Shown here: piece after piece, positions 55,870-64,000 of the stretch
Layout: the number at the start of each line of letters is the position of its first letter
How positions within the stretch are numbered: position 1 is the stretch's first letter
Assembly (NCBI GenBank): GCA_023443865.1
Contig: JAEZST010000015.1
Location: 62,001 to 126,000 of the forward strand
Length of the DNA: 64,000 nt
Origin: Spirochaetota bacterium
GTDB taxonomy: Bacteria; Spirochaetota; Spirochaetia; Treponematales; Treponemataceae
Direction: 5' to 3'
Notes under the pieces: generated by a model
What the model was told of the DNA's origin: nothing
Seen by the model: the letters and a program-made list of their open reading frames with translations, nothing else
The model's database searches: none
Made by a program: the position numbers and the translations under genes

Positions 55870-56913
55870 ATGGCAATATCGCCCGCAACGATATACGATG
55901 TGGCGCGCGCCGCAGGCGTTAGTCCCGCAACGGTTTCCCGGGTCTTAAACGAACCGTCCCGCGTGCAAAGCGGTACCCGAAAACGGGTTATGGAAGCCAT
56001 TGGCGCCTTGGGTTTCGTCCCGAAGGCCGACGCCGTCGCGCACGCCCGAAAGCAGTATAAGAAGATCGGGGTGATAGCGCCCTTTTTTACCGAACCTTCG
56101 TTCATGCAGCGGCTGCGGGGCCTTTCTTCGGTGCTTTCGGGAAAACATTACGAATTGGTCGTTTATGCCATCGAGAGCGTGGAAGAGCTCGATGAGTACG
56201 TGGATATGCTCGCGGCGAATCGTCGGGTGGACGGCCTCGTGGTGCTTTGCCTCAATTTCGGACCCGAAACCCTTCAAACCCTGCGCGATTCGCTGTTGCC
56301 GGCCTGCTTCGTGGAATCGGACGTATCGGGCTTCGATTCGGTGGCGGTGGACAATTACGAGGGCGGACGATTGGCCGCGCGGCTTCTTCACGAGAAGGGG
56401 TATCGGCGCCCCGCCTTTATCGGGGAAGCCTCTTCGCGCCCCTTCGCGGTTCCCTCTACCGATATCCGCCTGCGCGGCTTTCGCGACTATTTCCTTGAAA
56501 AGGGCATAACGCTGGAGGACCGGCATACCTGGCTGGGCGAGTTTTCTTCCGGGACGGCCGATCGGGGAATAGAGGGCTTGCTGGGCGGCGTTGATCTTCC
56601 GGATTGCGTTTTCGCCTCGAGCGATATGATCGCGCTGAGGGTTTCGAAATTCGCCGCCGCGCGGGGGATGAGGGTCCCCGAAGACTTGGGCCTGATCGGG
56701 TTCGACGATCTCGATATCGCGGAATATTTGAGCCTGACTACCGTAAGCCAGGGCCTGGACGAATCGGGCCGGCTCGCCGCGGAGATGATACTGGACCGAC
56801 TGCAGGAACCGGGGCGTTCGCCGCGGAAAATCCTCGCGGCCCTAGAGGTCAAGGACCGCGGGACCCTGACGAACGTTGCGTCCTGCGGCGGAGGCGAAGA
56901 TGTATCGGAATAG
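55870..56913 (+). CDS. LacI-family transcription regulator of the glucoside operon
   Basis: A 347-aa protein. The N-terminal helix-turn-helix is TIYDVARAAGVSPATVSRVLNEPSRVQ, with the hinge at about residues 50-60. A periplasmic-binding-like effector domain follows (KKIGVIAPFF, DGLVVLCLNF, AFIGEASSRP, DCVFASSDMIALRVSKFAAARG). GGAGGA precedes the ATG. It is the first gene of the operon with amylosucrase, fructokinase and GH65 phosphorylase, so sucrose or a related sugar is the expected inducer. Confidence 0.92.
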   Translation: MAISPATIYDVARAAGVSPATVSRVLNEPSRVQSGTRKRVMEAIGALGFVPKADAVAHARKQYKKIGVIAPFFTEPSFMQRLRGLSSVLSGKHYELVVYAIESVEELDEYVDMLAANRRVDGLVVLCLNFGPETLQTLRDSLLPACFVESDVSGFDSVAVDNYEGGRLAARLLHEKGYRRPAFIGEASSRPFAVPSTDIRLRGFRDYFLEKGITLEDRHTWLGEFSSGTADRGIEGLLGGVDLPDCVFASSDMIALRVSKFAAARGMRVPEDLGLIGFDDLDIAEYLSLTTVSQGLDESGRLAAEMILDRLQEPGRSPRKILAALEVKDRGTLTNVASCGGGEDVSE

Positions 56914-58759
56914 ATTCGAGCGGTATATGGGCGAGCTGACCGCGCGCCTCTTTCGCCTGTACGGGGCCCGGTGGGATTTTCACCTCATTTTGTCGGACCT
57001 CGTCGCGTTGATGGACGACGCCGCGGGCGAGCGGGATTCGGGCCTCTTGGCTCGGGACGCGAACGCCGAGCGTGAGGCGGACTGGTTCCTTCGGGAAACC
57101 GGCGTGGGACTTACCCTGTACGTCGATTTGTTCGCGGGCGATTTCTCCGGCCTTGAGGCGCGGATCCCCGATCTTCAAAGGCTGGGCATTACCTACGCGC
57201 ACCTGATGCCGCTCTTCCGGTCGCCCGAGTCCCACAACGACGGCGGGTACGCCGTTTCCAGCTACCGCGAGACCGATCCTCGCCTGGGCTCCATGAAGGA
57301 CCTTCGCCGCGTCGCGTCGCGATTCCACGAGGCGGGAATCGCCCTGGCCATCGATTTCGTGTTTAACCATACGAGCGACGAGCATGAGTGGGCGCTGGCT
57401 GCGAAACGGGGCGAGAAGGAGTTTCGCGATTACTACCGCATCTTTCCCGAAAAGGAAGAAGCCGACGAATGGAACCGGACGCTGCGCGAGATATTCCCCG
57501 ATACCCGACGGGGATCGTTCACTTTCGTAGAGGCGGCGGGAGGCTGGGTTTGGACCACCTTCAACTCCTTTCAATGGGACTTGAATTACGCGAACCCCCG
57601 GGTTTTCCTCGCCATGTGCCGGGAAATGCTCTTTCTCGCGAATTTGGGCGTAGACGCGCTTCGCCTGGACGCCCTGGCCTTCGTGTGGAAAAAAAAGGGA
57701 ACCGATTGCGAGAATCTGGAAGAGGCTCACCTTTTGATACAGGCGTTCCAGTTCGTCGCCCGCATCGTCGCCCCGTCAATGGCCTTCAAGAGCGAGGCCA
57801 TCGTGCATCCCGACGAGGTAATCAGGTACATCGGGGCAGACGAATGCCGCCTGTCGTACAACCCGCTTCAGATGGCCCTTTTTTGGGAGGCCACGGCCAC
57901 GAGGAGCGCCCGCCTCTTGCGGCATTCCCTCTCGCGCAGGTGGGCGGTTCCCGAGGGGACCGGCTGGGTGAACTATATACGATGCCATGACGATATCGGC
58001 TGGACCTTCTCCGACGAGGACGCGCGCGAGGCGGGGATAGACGGCTTCGAGCACCGAAGGTTCTTAAACCGCTTCTATACGGGACGGTTCGAGGGTTCCT
58101 TCGCCCGCGGAGAGGCGTTCCAGCTCAATCCCGAAACGGGGGATTGCCGGGTGTGCGGAACCCTGGCCTCGCTTTGCGGGCTGGAAGAGGCGGCGGAATT
58201 GCATGCCGCGGGAGACGGCCGCGCGGACTTATACGCCGATATGGCCGTAGCCAGAATGCTCATGCTTTTCGGCGCGCTCTTCGCCCTGCCCGGCTTGCCC
58301 CTCCTGTACGCCGGCGACGAGACCGCCTCGCTGAACGACGGCTCCTGGAAGGACGATGCCGTAAAGCGCCTCGATTCGCGGTGGGTGCACCGAAAGGCGA
58401 GGAACCCGATGCGGGAAGGGACCTTTTGGGATTCCCGGGAAGACGCCGCCGAGCCCTGGCTTTCGGAACGGCGGCTCCGGGTATATACGGGCCTTCGGGG
58501 CATTATCGCCGCGAGAAAGGCCGAAAGCGGCCTCGGGAAAACGGGAATACGCTTTTTCGACGCCGGCGACGACGCGGCCCTCGGGTTTTCCCGGGCCGGG
58601 GGAAAAATTACCGCGCTCGCGAATTTTTCCGACCGGAGCATTTTGTGCCGACCGGGCTTTATCCCGCCGTCGGTAGACCTTTTGACATCGGAGCCCTTCG
58701 CTGAGGGCGATTCGTTCGCGCTCGGCCCGTATCGGGTGCTCTGGCTGAAGGAGAGGTGA
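56900..58759 (+). CDS. Amylosucrase-like glycoside hydrolase (GH13)
   Basis: About 619 aa, cytoplasmic (no signal peptide). GH13 regions: I AIDFVFNHTSDEHEW, II DALRLDALAF with the nucleophile Asp, III AFKSEAIVHPDEV with the acid/base Glu, IV YIRCHDDIGW. The long helical N-terminus and LYVDLFAGDFSGLEARIPDLQRLGITYAHLMPLF are typical of amylosucrases, which move glucose from sucrose onto alpha-glucan or hydrolyse it, releasing fructose. Overlaps the LacI gene by 14 bp. Product could also be turanose or trehalulose. Confidence 0.88.
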   Translation: MYRNRFERYMGELTARLFRLYGARWDFHLILSDLVALMDDAAGERDSGLLARDANAEREADWFLRETGVGLTLYVDLFAGDFSGLEARIPDLQRLGITYAHLMPLFRSPESHNDGGYAVSSYRETDPRLGSMKDLRRVASRFHEAGIALAIDFVFNHTSDEHEWALAAKRGEKEFRDYYRIFPEKEEADEWNRTLREIFPDTRRGSFTFVEAAGGWVWTTFNSFQWDLNYANPRVFLAMCREMLFLANLGVDALRLDALAFVWKKKGTDCENLEEAHLLIQAFQFVARIVAPSMAFKSEAIVHPDEVIRYIGADECRLSYNPLQMALFWEATATRSARLLRHSLSRRWAVPEGTGWVNYIRCHDDIGWTFSDEDAREAGIDGFEHRRFLNRFYTGRFEGSFARGEAFQLNPETGDCRVCGTLASLCGLEEAAELHAAGDGRADLYADMAVARMLMLFGALFALPGLPLLYAGDETASLNDGSWKDDAVKRLDSRWVHRKARNPMREGTFWDSREDAAEPWLSERRLRVYTGLRGIIAARKAESGLGKTGIRFFDAGDDAALGFSRAGGKITALANFSDRSILCRPGFIPPSVDLLTSEPFAEGDSFALGPYRVLWLKER

Positions 58760-58760
58760 A

Positions 58761-59753
58761 ATGAAAGAACGGTGCGTGACCGCGTTGGGCGAGGTGTTGA
58801 TCGATTTTACGGAAGCCGGGCTTTCGCTCTCCGGGCAAGCGCTCTACGAGCGGAATCCGGGCGGGGCGCCCGCCAACGTGGCGGTGGCCGTGGCCCGGCT
58901 CGGGGGGCGCTCCGCGTTTATCGGAAAGACCGGGGCCGACGGCTTCGGCGCATTTTTGCGGGAAACCCTTTCGGCGGCGGGGGTGGAAACGGGTGGCATG
59001 CGGGTCTCGAGCGACCAGCACACCACGCTGGCCTTCGTCAGCCTGGCGCCGAACGGGGAAAGAACCTTTTCCTTCGCCCGAAACCCGGGGGCCGATACGA
59101 GGCTTTCGGGCGACGAGTTGGACGCGCGCCTGATAGAAACGGCCCGGTTCCTCCATGTAGGCTCGCTCTCCCTCACCCATGAACCGTCCCGGGGCGCGAC
59201 GCTTCGGGCAATCGGCCTTGCCAGGGCGGCGGGAACCCTCGTGTCCTACGACCCGAATTGGCGCGGGGCCCTTTGGCCCGACGAGAAAACCGGCGTTGAC
59301 GCGATGCGTTCGCTCATGCCCCTTTCGGATATGGTTAAGGTGTCCGACGCGGAACTCTCGCTGCTGTACGGAGCCTCGACGGACAGCCTTCTCGGCCTTT
59401 CGGCCGGCGCCCGGGAAATCCTGGACGCGGGACCGTCCCTTGTCCTGGTTACGCTCGGCCCGGCAGGGGTCTTTTTCAAGACGGATAGCGCGGAGGGCGT
59501 CGTGGGTGCGGCGGACGTGCCGGTGGCGGATACGACCGGGGCCGGCGATTCCTTCGTGGGCGCGCTGCTGTTCCGGCTTTCCGCCGCGGCGGACCGGGGC
59601 GAGGACCCCTTCCGTCGGGAAAGCGCGGCGCTGGAAGCCGATTTGCGGTTCGCCAACGCGGTCGCCTCGCTCTGCGTGACCCGGCGGGGCGCGATTCCCG
59701 CCATGCCGAGCCTTGAGGAAACCGAACGGTTCATGCGGGAGCGAGGGCTATGA
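58761..59753 (+). CDS. Fructokinase-like PfkB family sugar kinase
   Basis: 330 aa of the ribokinase/PfkB family. NPGGAPANVAVAVARLGG near the start and the C-terminal DTTGAGDSFVGALLF with the catalytic Asp are diagnostic. FLHVGSLSLTHEPSRGATLRAI and the GAPANVA form fit fructokinases. It would phosphorylate fructose released by the amylosucrase. One base separates it from the amylosucrase stop, and its own stop overlaps the GH65 gene start by 4 bp. Confidence 0.9.
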   Translation: MKERCVTALGEVLIDFTEAGLSLSGQALYERNPGGAPANVAVAVARLGGRSAFIGKTGADGFGAFLRETLSAAGVETGGMRVSSDQHTTLAFVSLAPNGERTFSFARNPGADTRLSGDELDARLIETARFLHVGSLSLTHEPSRGATLRAIGLARAAGTLVSYDPNWRGALWPDEKTGVDAMRSLMPLSDMVKVSDAELSLLYGASTDSLLGLSAGAREILDAGPSLVLVTLGPAGVFFKTDSAEGVVGAADVPVADTTGAGDSFVGALLFRLSAAADRGEDPFRRESAALEADLRFANAVASLCVTRRGAIPAMPSLEETERFMRERGL

Positions 59754-62077
59754 GACAGTCGGCATACGAATCGCGCGATTTCACCGCCGGGGGAATCGCG
59801 AGAAACGAAACGCTTTTTACCGTGGCGAACGGGACCCTCGGCCTTCGCGGCGATTTCGAGGAGCGTTCGGGGACGTTCCATAAAGGCACCTATATTAACG
59901 GGTTTTTCGACACGGAGCCGATTCGCTACGGGGAATCGGCGTACGGTTACGCTGAAAACCACGAAACGATACTCAACCTGCCTGACCCTAAGTCCATAGA
60001 AGTGACCGTAAACGGCCATGGTTTTTCGCTGGAATCGGGCTCCGTTTCGAATTTTCTCATGCGGCTGGACTTCCGGGCGGGTACCATGACCCGGTCCTTG
60101 GATTGGCGGAGCCCGGCGGGAGACGAGGTATCAGTGCTCGCCGAGCGGATCGTCCCGATGGAGCGGCCGTACGCGGCGGCCATCAGGTATACCGTTACCG
60201 TTCGGGGTTCGCCCGTGCGGGTCTCGATTCGAAGCGGCATTGACGCGACTGTCCGCAATATCGGGTCCGAGGAGGACCCCCGTGTCGGCTCGAAATTCAC
60301 TTCCGCCCCGCTGAAAATCGCTGAGCTCGCCGCCGACGGCCCCGAATGCCGGTTTTACGGAACCACGCGGAATAGCGGCCTCTCCGTCGCCGGATGCGCG
60401 TTCCATCGGGTATCGGCTCCGGATGGGGAAATTGCGGGCTGCTCGGCGGTTTCCGGCGGCCGCGCGTGGTTTGAATACGAGGCGGAGCTGCCGGCCGGCA
60501 GCGCGATTCGGCTCGAAAAATACGTGTATTACCGCCACGGGAAGGCGACGGACGGGGACGGGCCATTACGGAAAACGGTTTCCGAAGGCGCCCGGGAACT
60601 TTCGGCGGCGGGCTTTGACGCCCTGCTTTCGGAGCAGAAAGGGTATCTCGACCGTTTCTGGAAGACCGCCGACATCGAGATAGAAGGAGACGGGGACAGC
60701 GAGCTCGCCCTCCATTTCAACCTGTTCCACCTTTTGCAATCCGCGGGGAAGGACGGAAAGACGAGCATCGCCGCCAAGGGACTCACGGCGGAGGGGTACG
60801 AGGGTCACTACTTTTGGGACACTGAAGCGTACGTGTGCCCCGCGTTTACCTATCTCCTGCCCGACGTGGCCCGTAAGCTCCTCGAGTACCGCCATTCGAT
60901 CCTCGACGCCGCGCGGCGCAGGGCCGCCGTCATGAGCCTTAAGGGCGCGCTGTACCCCTGGAGAACCATCGACGGCGAGGAAACCAGCGCGTATTACCCG
61001 GCGGGAACGGCGCAGTACCACATTAACGCGGACATAATCTTCGCGCTCAGGAAATACCTGGCCGCGCGTGCCGGCGGAGGCGAGTTCGACCCGTTGGGCG
61101 GCGCGGGGTTCGAGGCGGCCGCGGCGTACGAAATGGCCGTGGAAACCGCGCGGATGTGGGCGAGCCTCGGTTCCTTCATCGAAGAGAAAGGGGGCGCGTT
61201 CTGCATCAACGAGGTAACCGGTCCCGACGAGTATTCGGCGTGCGTCGACAATAACGCCTACACCAACCTGATGGCCCGCGAAAACCTGCGGTTCGCGATT
61301 TCGGTAGTCGAGTCTGCGCGTCGCAAAGAGGCGGCGGGATCGGGATTCGCGCCCGACGCGGGGCTTTCCGTATCGGCGGAGGAACTTTCTTTTTGGAAGC
61401 GCGCGGCGGAGCGCATGTACGTGCCCTTCGACGCGAAGACCGGCATATATCCGCAGGACGATTCGTTCATGGGCAAGGCCGAGTGGGATTTCGCCAATAC
61501 GCCCCGCGAGAACTACCCGCTGCTCCTTCATTATCATCCCCTGGTGATTTATCGCCACCGCGTCCTGAAGCAACCCGACCTTGTCCTGGCCCAGTTCCTC
61601 CTCTCTGGCGAATTCAGCCGGGAAAGCAAGGCGGTTAATTTCGCCTTTTACGAGCCCCTGACCACGGGAGACTCCTCGCTATCGCACTGCATCCAATGCA
61701 TTATGGCCTGCGAAATCGGGGACGCGGAGAAGGCCGAACGGTACTTCGACAAAACCGCCCGGATGGATATCGCCGACCTGCACGGGAACACCCGGGACGG
61801 AATTCACACGGCCGCCATGGCCGGCAGCTGGATGTCGACGGTGTACGGCTTTGGCGGCTTCCGCGATTACGGCGGCGAGTGGCGGTTTTCCCCCGCCCTG
61901 CCCGGCCGTTGGGAATCGCTCACGTTCCGCCTTCGCCTGGGCGATTCCCTGCTCAGGGTCCGCGTAACGGGTCAAAGCGCCGAGTACGCGCTGGAGGAAG
62001 GGCCGTCGCTCCGGTTATTCCACCGGGACGAGGAATTTATCCTCTCAGGGAAAGGAACGCGCTCGTTCGCGCTTTAG
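59750..62077 (+). CDS. GH65 disaccharide phosphorylase (kojibiose/maltose/trehalose type)
   Basis: 775 aa with the GH65 build: an N-terminal beta-sandwich (about 1-270) and an (alpha/alpha)6 barrel. The general acid Glu is in INEVTGPDEYSACVDNNAYTN, with GHYFWDTEAYVCPAFTYLLPDVARKLLEYRHS and WRTIDGEETSAYYPAGTAQYHINADI, the latter most like kojibiose phosphorylases. It would split an alpha-glucoside with phosphate to beta-glucose 1-phosphate. No beta-phosphoglucomutase gene, its usual partner, is in the operon. Exact substrate unknown. Confidence 0.88.
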   Translation: MRQSAYESRDFTAGGIARNETLFTVANGTLGLRGDFEERSGTFHKGTYINGFFDTEPIRYGESAYGYAENHETILNLPDPKSIEVTVNGHGFSLESGSVSNFLMRLDFRAGTMTRSLDWRSPAGDEVSVLAERIVPMERPYAAAIRYTVTVRGSPVRVSIRSGIDATVRNIGSEEDPRVGSKFTSAPLKIAELAADGPECRFYGTTRNSGLSVAGCAFHRVSAPDGEIAGCSAVSGGRAWFEYEAELPAGSAIRLEKYVYYRHGKATDGDGPLRKTVSEGARELSAAGFDALLSEQKGYLDRFWKTADIEIEGDGDSELALHFNLFHLLQSAGKDGKTSIAAKGLTAEGYEGHYFWDTEAYVCPAFTYLLPDVARKLLEYRHSILDAARRRAAVMSLKGALYPWRTIDGEETSAYYPAGTAQYHINADIIFALRKYLAARAGGGEFDPLGGAGFEAAAAYEMAVETARMWASLGSFIEEKGGAFCINEVTGPDEYSACVDNNAYTNLMARENLRFAISVVESARRKEAAGSGFAPDAGLSVSAEELSFWKRAAERMYVPFDAKTGIYPQDDSFMGKAEWDFANTPRENYPLLLHYHPLVIYRHRVLKQPDLVLAQFLLSGEFSRESKAVNFAFYEPLTTGDSSLSHCIQCIMACEIGDAEKAERYFDKTARMDIADLHGNTRDGIHTAAMAGSWMSTVYGFGGFRDYGGEWRFSPALPGRWESLTFRLRLGDSLLRVRVTGQSAEYALEEGPSLRLFHRDEEFILSGKGTRSFAL

Positions 62078-63282
62078 TTTCCGGATTTGGGCTCGTTCGG
62101 ACCCGATTCGCCCATGACGGCGTTGGCCGCCTCGGCCTCGTCGCTGAGCCGTTTGCGCTCCTGTTTCATTTCGTACATTTGCGCGTCCATCCTCTTGAGA
62201 AACGCTTGTCCCGATTCGTCCCGATCGCGGCTGTAAATGGCGCTGCCAATACTTAGGGAAAGCCTATAAGGCCGGGTTTTTCCCCGGTTGAAGCGTTCAA
62301 TTTCATCTTCGATACGCGATATAACCAAGGTAAGGGTACTGGGGTTCGCGGTTTCGAGAACGATAACGAATTCGTCGCCCGCGTAACGCGCGAGAAAGTC
62401 GTCGCCGTGAATGCACGTTTTAAGGATGCTCGCCGTCATCTGGAGGGCTTGATCGCCCGTTGCGTGGCCATAGGCGTCGTTAAGGCGCTTGAACCCGTCC
62501 AGATCGACGAAAATTCCCGAAAGCGCGGGTTCCCGATCGCTGAAAAGGGTTTGGCACTCGAGATACTCGTCGAGAAAGCGCCGGTTCCAGGCGCCGGTCA
62601 AATAGTCCCGGTTTAACCGTTCGTTTTGGATATGGAGAAAAACGATCAGCATGGACAGGGAGGCCCCCGCCCATAAAAAAGGAAGTTCGGCGTTCAGTAA
62701 TTGGACCGTGCCGCCGACGATGGTCGGGAGCGGAAAAACGAACAGGGGCCAAAAGTTTCTCCGCTCGACCCGCGATCGCGACTGAAAGGTCCTGAGAAGG
62801 CCCGCTCCCAGGACGGCGTAGGAAAATATCGGGACATAGGCAAAGAGCGGGCCGCGGACAACTTTTAGGGCGGGACTGACGGAGAATATCCAACCGGTGA
62901 ATACCGAAAGGACTACGGGAATCGAATAGGCGATCCATACCAAGGTAACGCGGCGCGCGAGCCGCCGGGTGCGGACGGTGTCCCCGAATACGTGTATATC
63001 GATAAAGGTAAAGTAACGCAGGTATAAGGCGCCCTCCAGCGAGTAATAGGCGGCGTTTACCGCATATCCGATCGCGGCGCCCCGGGGAGGGCTCGCGATG
63101 GCGATGAGGGACCGAATCGATTCGAGCGCGATCAGGATTCCGATAAGCGCCAGGAGGGAAAAGAAGAGGCGGGCGCTGAGGTAGACAAGGGCCTGCCGGC
63201 GAGAGCTGGCGGCGAGCAGGGTGCCGACGAGCATCAGCGTGAAGAGATTGAGCTCAAGGTTGAAGCCCAAGGCATGCGTCAT
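62074..63282 (-). CDS. Membrane GGDEF-domain diguanylate cyclase
   Basis: 402 aa. About seven hydrophobic helices (residues 8-240), then a GGDEF domain from DYLTGAWNRRFLDEYLE, metal site FVDLDGFKRLNDAYGHATGDQAL and signature YAGDEF. AGDEF occurs in some active cyclases. The I-site arginine is missing (HGDD instead of RxxD), so product feedback is probably absent. The gene ends 4 bp into the convergent GH65 gene. The sensing part is a membrane bundle with no recognised ligand. Confidence 0.88.
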   Translation of the reverse strand: MTHALGFNLELNLFTLMLVGTLLAASSRRQALVYLSARLFFSLLALIGILIALESIRSLIAIASPPRGAAIGYAVNAAYYSLEGALYLRYFTFIDIHVFGDTVRTRRLARRVTLVWIAYSIPVVLSVFTGWIFSVSPALKVVRGPLFAYVPIFSYAVLGAGLLRTFQSRSRVERRNFWPLFVFPLPTIVGGTVQLLNAELPFLWAGASLSMLIVFLHIQNERLNRDYLTGAWNRRFLDEYLECQTLFSDREPALSGIFVDLDGFKRLNDAYGHATGDQALQMTASILKTCIHGDDFLARYAGDEFVIVLETANPSTLTLVISRIEDEIERFNRGKTRPYRLSLSIGSAIYSRDRDESGQAFLKRMDAQMYEMKQERKRLSDEAEAANAVMGESGPNEPKSGN

Positions 63283-63328
63283 GGATTAAGCGTAGGCCAC
63301 GACCCATGCGCTTGTCAAAGGCGTCTTA

Positions 63329-64000
63329 CTATTTTCCCGCGAGGGGAACGAGCCCCACGAGCCCGCGAATTTCCTCGTCCGCGAAGCGGAGCCCCGCCCC
63401 GACGAAATAGTCGCGTTTCGGTCCCAACGCATCGGATACGCCGCCGGTAAGGTACACCCAATTCCAGGGCTTGTTGGACCACGGGTCGAAGAGCGGATAG
63501 AACGTGACGGTTCCCCGGAGGTTCGGCAGCGCGCCGCCCCCGAACGCGAAGGCTTCGCCAGAAAGGGAAAGCCAGCTCGCGGGGGTAAAATCGAGCCCGA
63601 AGCCGGGAGTGCTCTCGAGAAGGCCCCCGCGAAGGGTAAAGGCGCCGATTCGCCGCGCGAGCTCCGCGTCGACGGTAACCCCGTAATCCGTGGTGACGGT
63701 TTCCTCGCGCACCGTGCCCGAGGCGGTGGTGGTTTCGGTCACCGACCGGGCGCGGTTCCCGTCCGGGGCGTCGTTTACCCCGATCCGGTACCAGCGGTCG
63801 TTCGAGCGGGGTTCCAGCCGGAGCGAGGCCCCTCCCCGAAACGCGGAAGACAGCACGCCGTAGCGCCCCGCGGCGTTCACCTGGACGCCCAGGCCGTTCG
63901 CCTTCGACACGATGGAGCCCGCGTCGCGAACCACGCCGTCGGCGTTCGTCGCGAGCCGGTTCACGCTGTCCAGCGCCTCCTGCAGCTTGGTCGCGGCGAC
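63329..64000 (-). CDS. MCE-family lipid-transport protein, C-terminal part (runs off window)
   Basis: 224 codons are visible and the frame continues beyond base 64000. The visible part has a helical stretch (KLQEALDSVNRLATNADGVVRDAGSIV), then beta-rich repeats: LRGGLLESTPGFGLDFTPASWLSLSGEAFAF, VYLTGGVSDALGPKRDYFVGAGLRFADEEIRGLVGLVPLAG. This end is found in MlaD/MCE proteins of deep-branching Gram-negatives, where it resembles outer-membrane-like strands. The MCE domain itself lies outside the window, so the name is an inference from the C-terminus. Confidence 0.65.
   Translation of the reverse strand, partial: VAATKLQEALDSVNRLATNADGVVRDAGSIVSKANGLGVQVNAAGRYGVLSSAFRGGASLRLEPRSNDRWYRIGVNDAPDGNRARSVTETTTASGTVREETVTTDYGVTVDAELARRIGAFTLRGGLLESTPGFGLDFTPASWLSLSGEAFAFGGGALPNLRGTVTFYPLFDPWSNKPWNWVYLTGGVSDALGPKRDYFVGAGLRFADEEIRGLVGLVPLAGK

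Overview
This window is a chromosome-origin region from a spirochaete, most likely a free-living or gut-associated member of the Treponema/Spirochaeta group. The case rests on gene content (CheX, LPP20-type lipoproteins, soluble and membrane chemoreceptors, NifJ, ThyX, several GGDEF proteins) and on gene order; it is an inference, because there is no rRNA here. Base composition is moderately GC-rich. The strong codon bias produces many long antisense open frames, which are left out.

Origin block (1-10.1 kb). Reading leftward are dnaA, dnaN, recF, a DUF721 gene, rpmH, rnpA, yidD and the start of yidC; gyrB and gyrA read rightward. The dnaA-dnaN gap carries DnaA boxes and AT-rich DNA and is the likely oriC. 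Rightward of gyrA come a VapBC-type toxin-antitoxin pair and two perfect 16-bp parS sites 433 bp apart, which flank a gene-poor stretch.

Mixed block (11.3-25.4 kb). This holds an ArfB-like rescue factor, a DUF1836 protein, a secreted DNA/RNA endonuclease and a nitroreductase. A heterodimeric BmrCD-like ABC exporter follows, preceded by a 34-codon leader peptide, a terminator and a competing antiterminator fold, which looks like ribosome-mediated attenuation. Then come ThrH, an MFS transporter with a double-cassette ATPase, a membrane GGDEF protein with a degenerate active site, and the divergent ilvY-ilvC pair with its operators.

Sensory and housekeeping block (25.4-42.1 kb). A soluble chemoreceptor is fused to an [FeFe]-hydrogenase-like iron-sulphur module. 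A DNA adenine methyltransferase is translationally coupled to metK. Next are a CBM48 protein, ApbE, a LacI-type sugar-sensor/GGDEF fusion, aspS, a hemolysin III-like protein, rlmB with a beta-CASP RNase-like protein, a DUF2804 protein, an unrecognised 570-aa protein and thyX.

RNA block (42.2-43.3 kb). Four serine tRNAs, covering all serine codons, and one tRNA-Arg(GCG) sit together with two structured repeats. These repeats contain the reverse complement of the tRNA T-arm. A 24-bp duplication of a tRNA 3' end and the SRP RNA gene complete the block.

Right part (43.3-64 kb). It contains a B12-type radical SAM protein, CheX and a membrane chemoreceptor, pyruvate:ferredoxin oxidoreductase behind a 20-bp palindromic operator candidate, an ABC ATPase, LPP20-type lipoproteins preceded by tandem hairpin repeats, PspC, a DUF898-like membrane protein and a Crp/Fnr regulator. 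A LacI-controlled operon follows (amylosucrase, fructokinase, GH65 phosphorylase) that would degrade sucrose or related glucosides. The window closes with a third GGDEF protein and the C-terminal part of an MCE-type lipid-transport protein. The genes together suggest a fermentative, motile organism with elaborate c-di-GMP and chemotaxis sensing.
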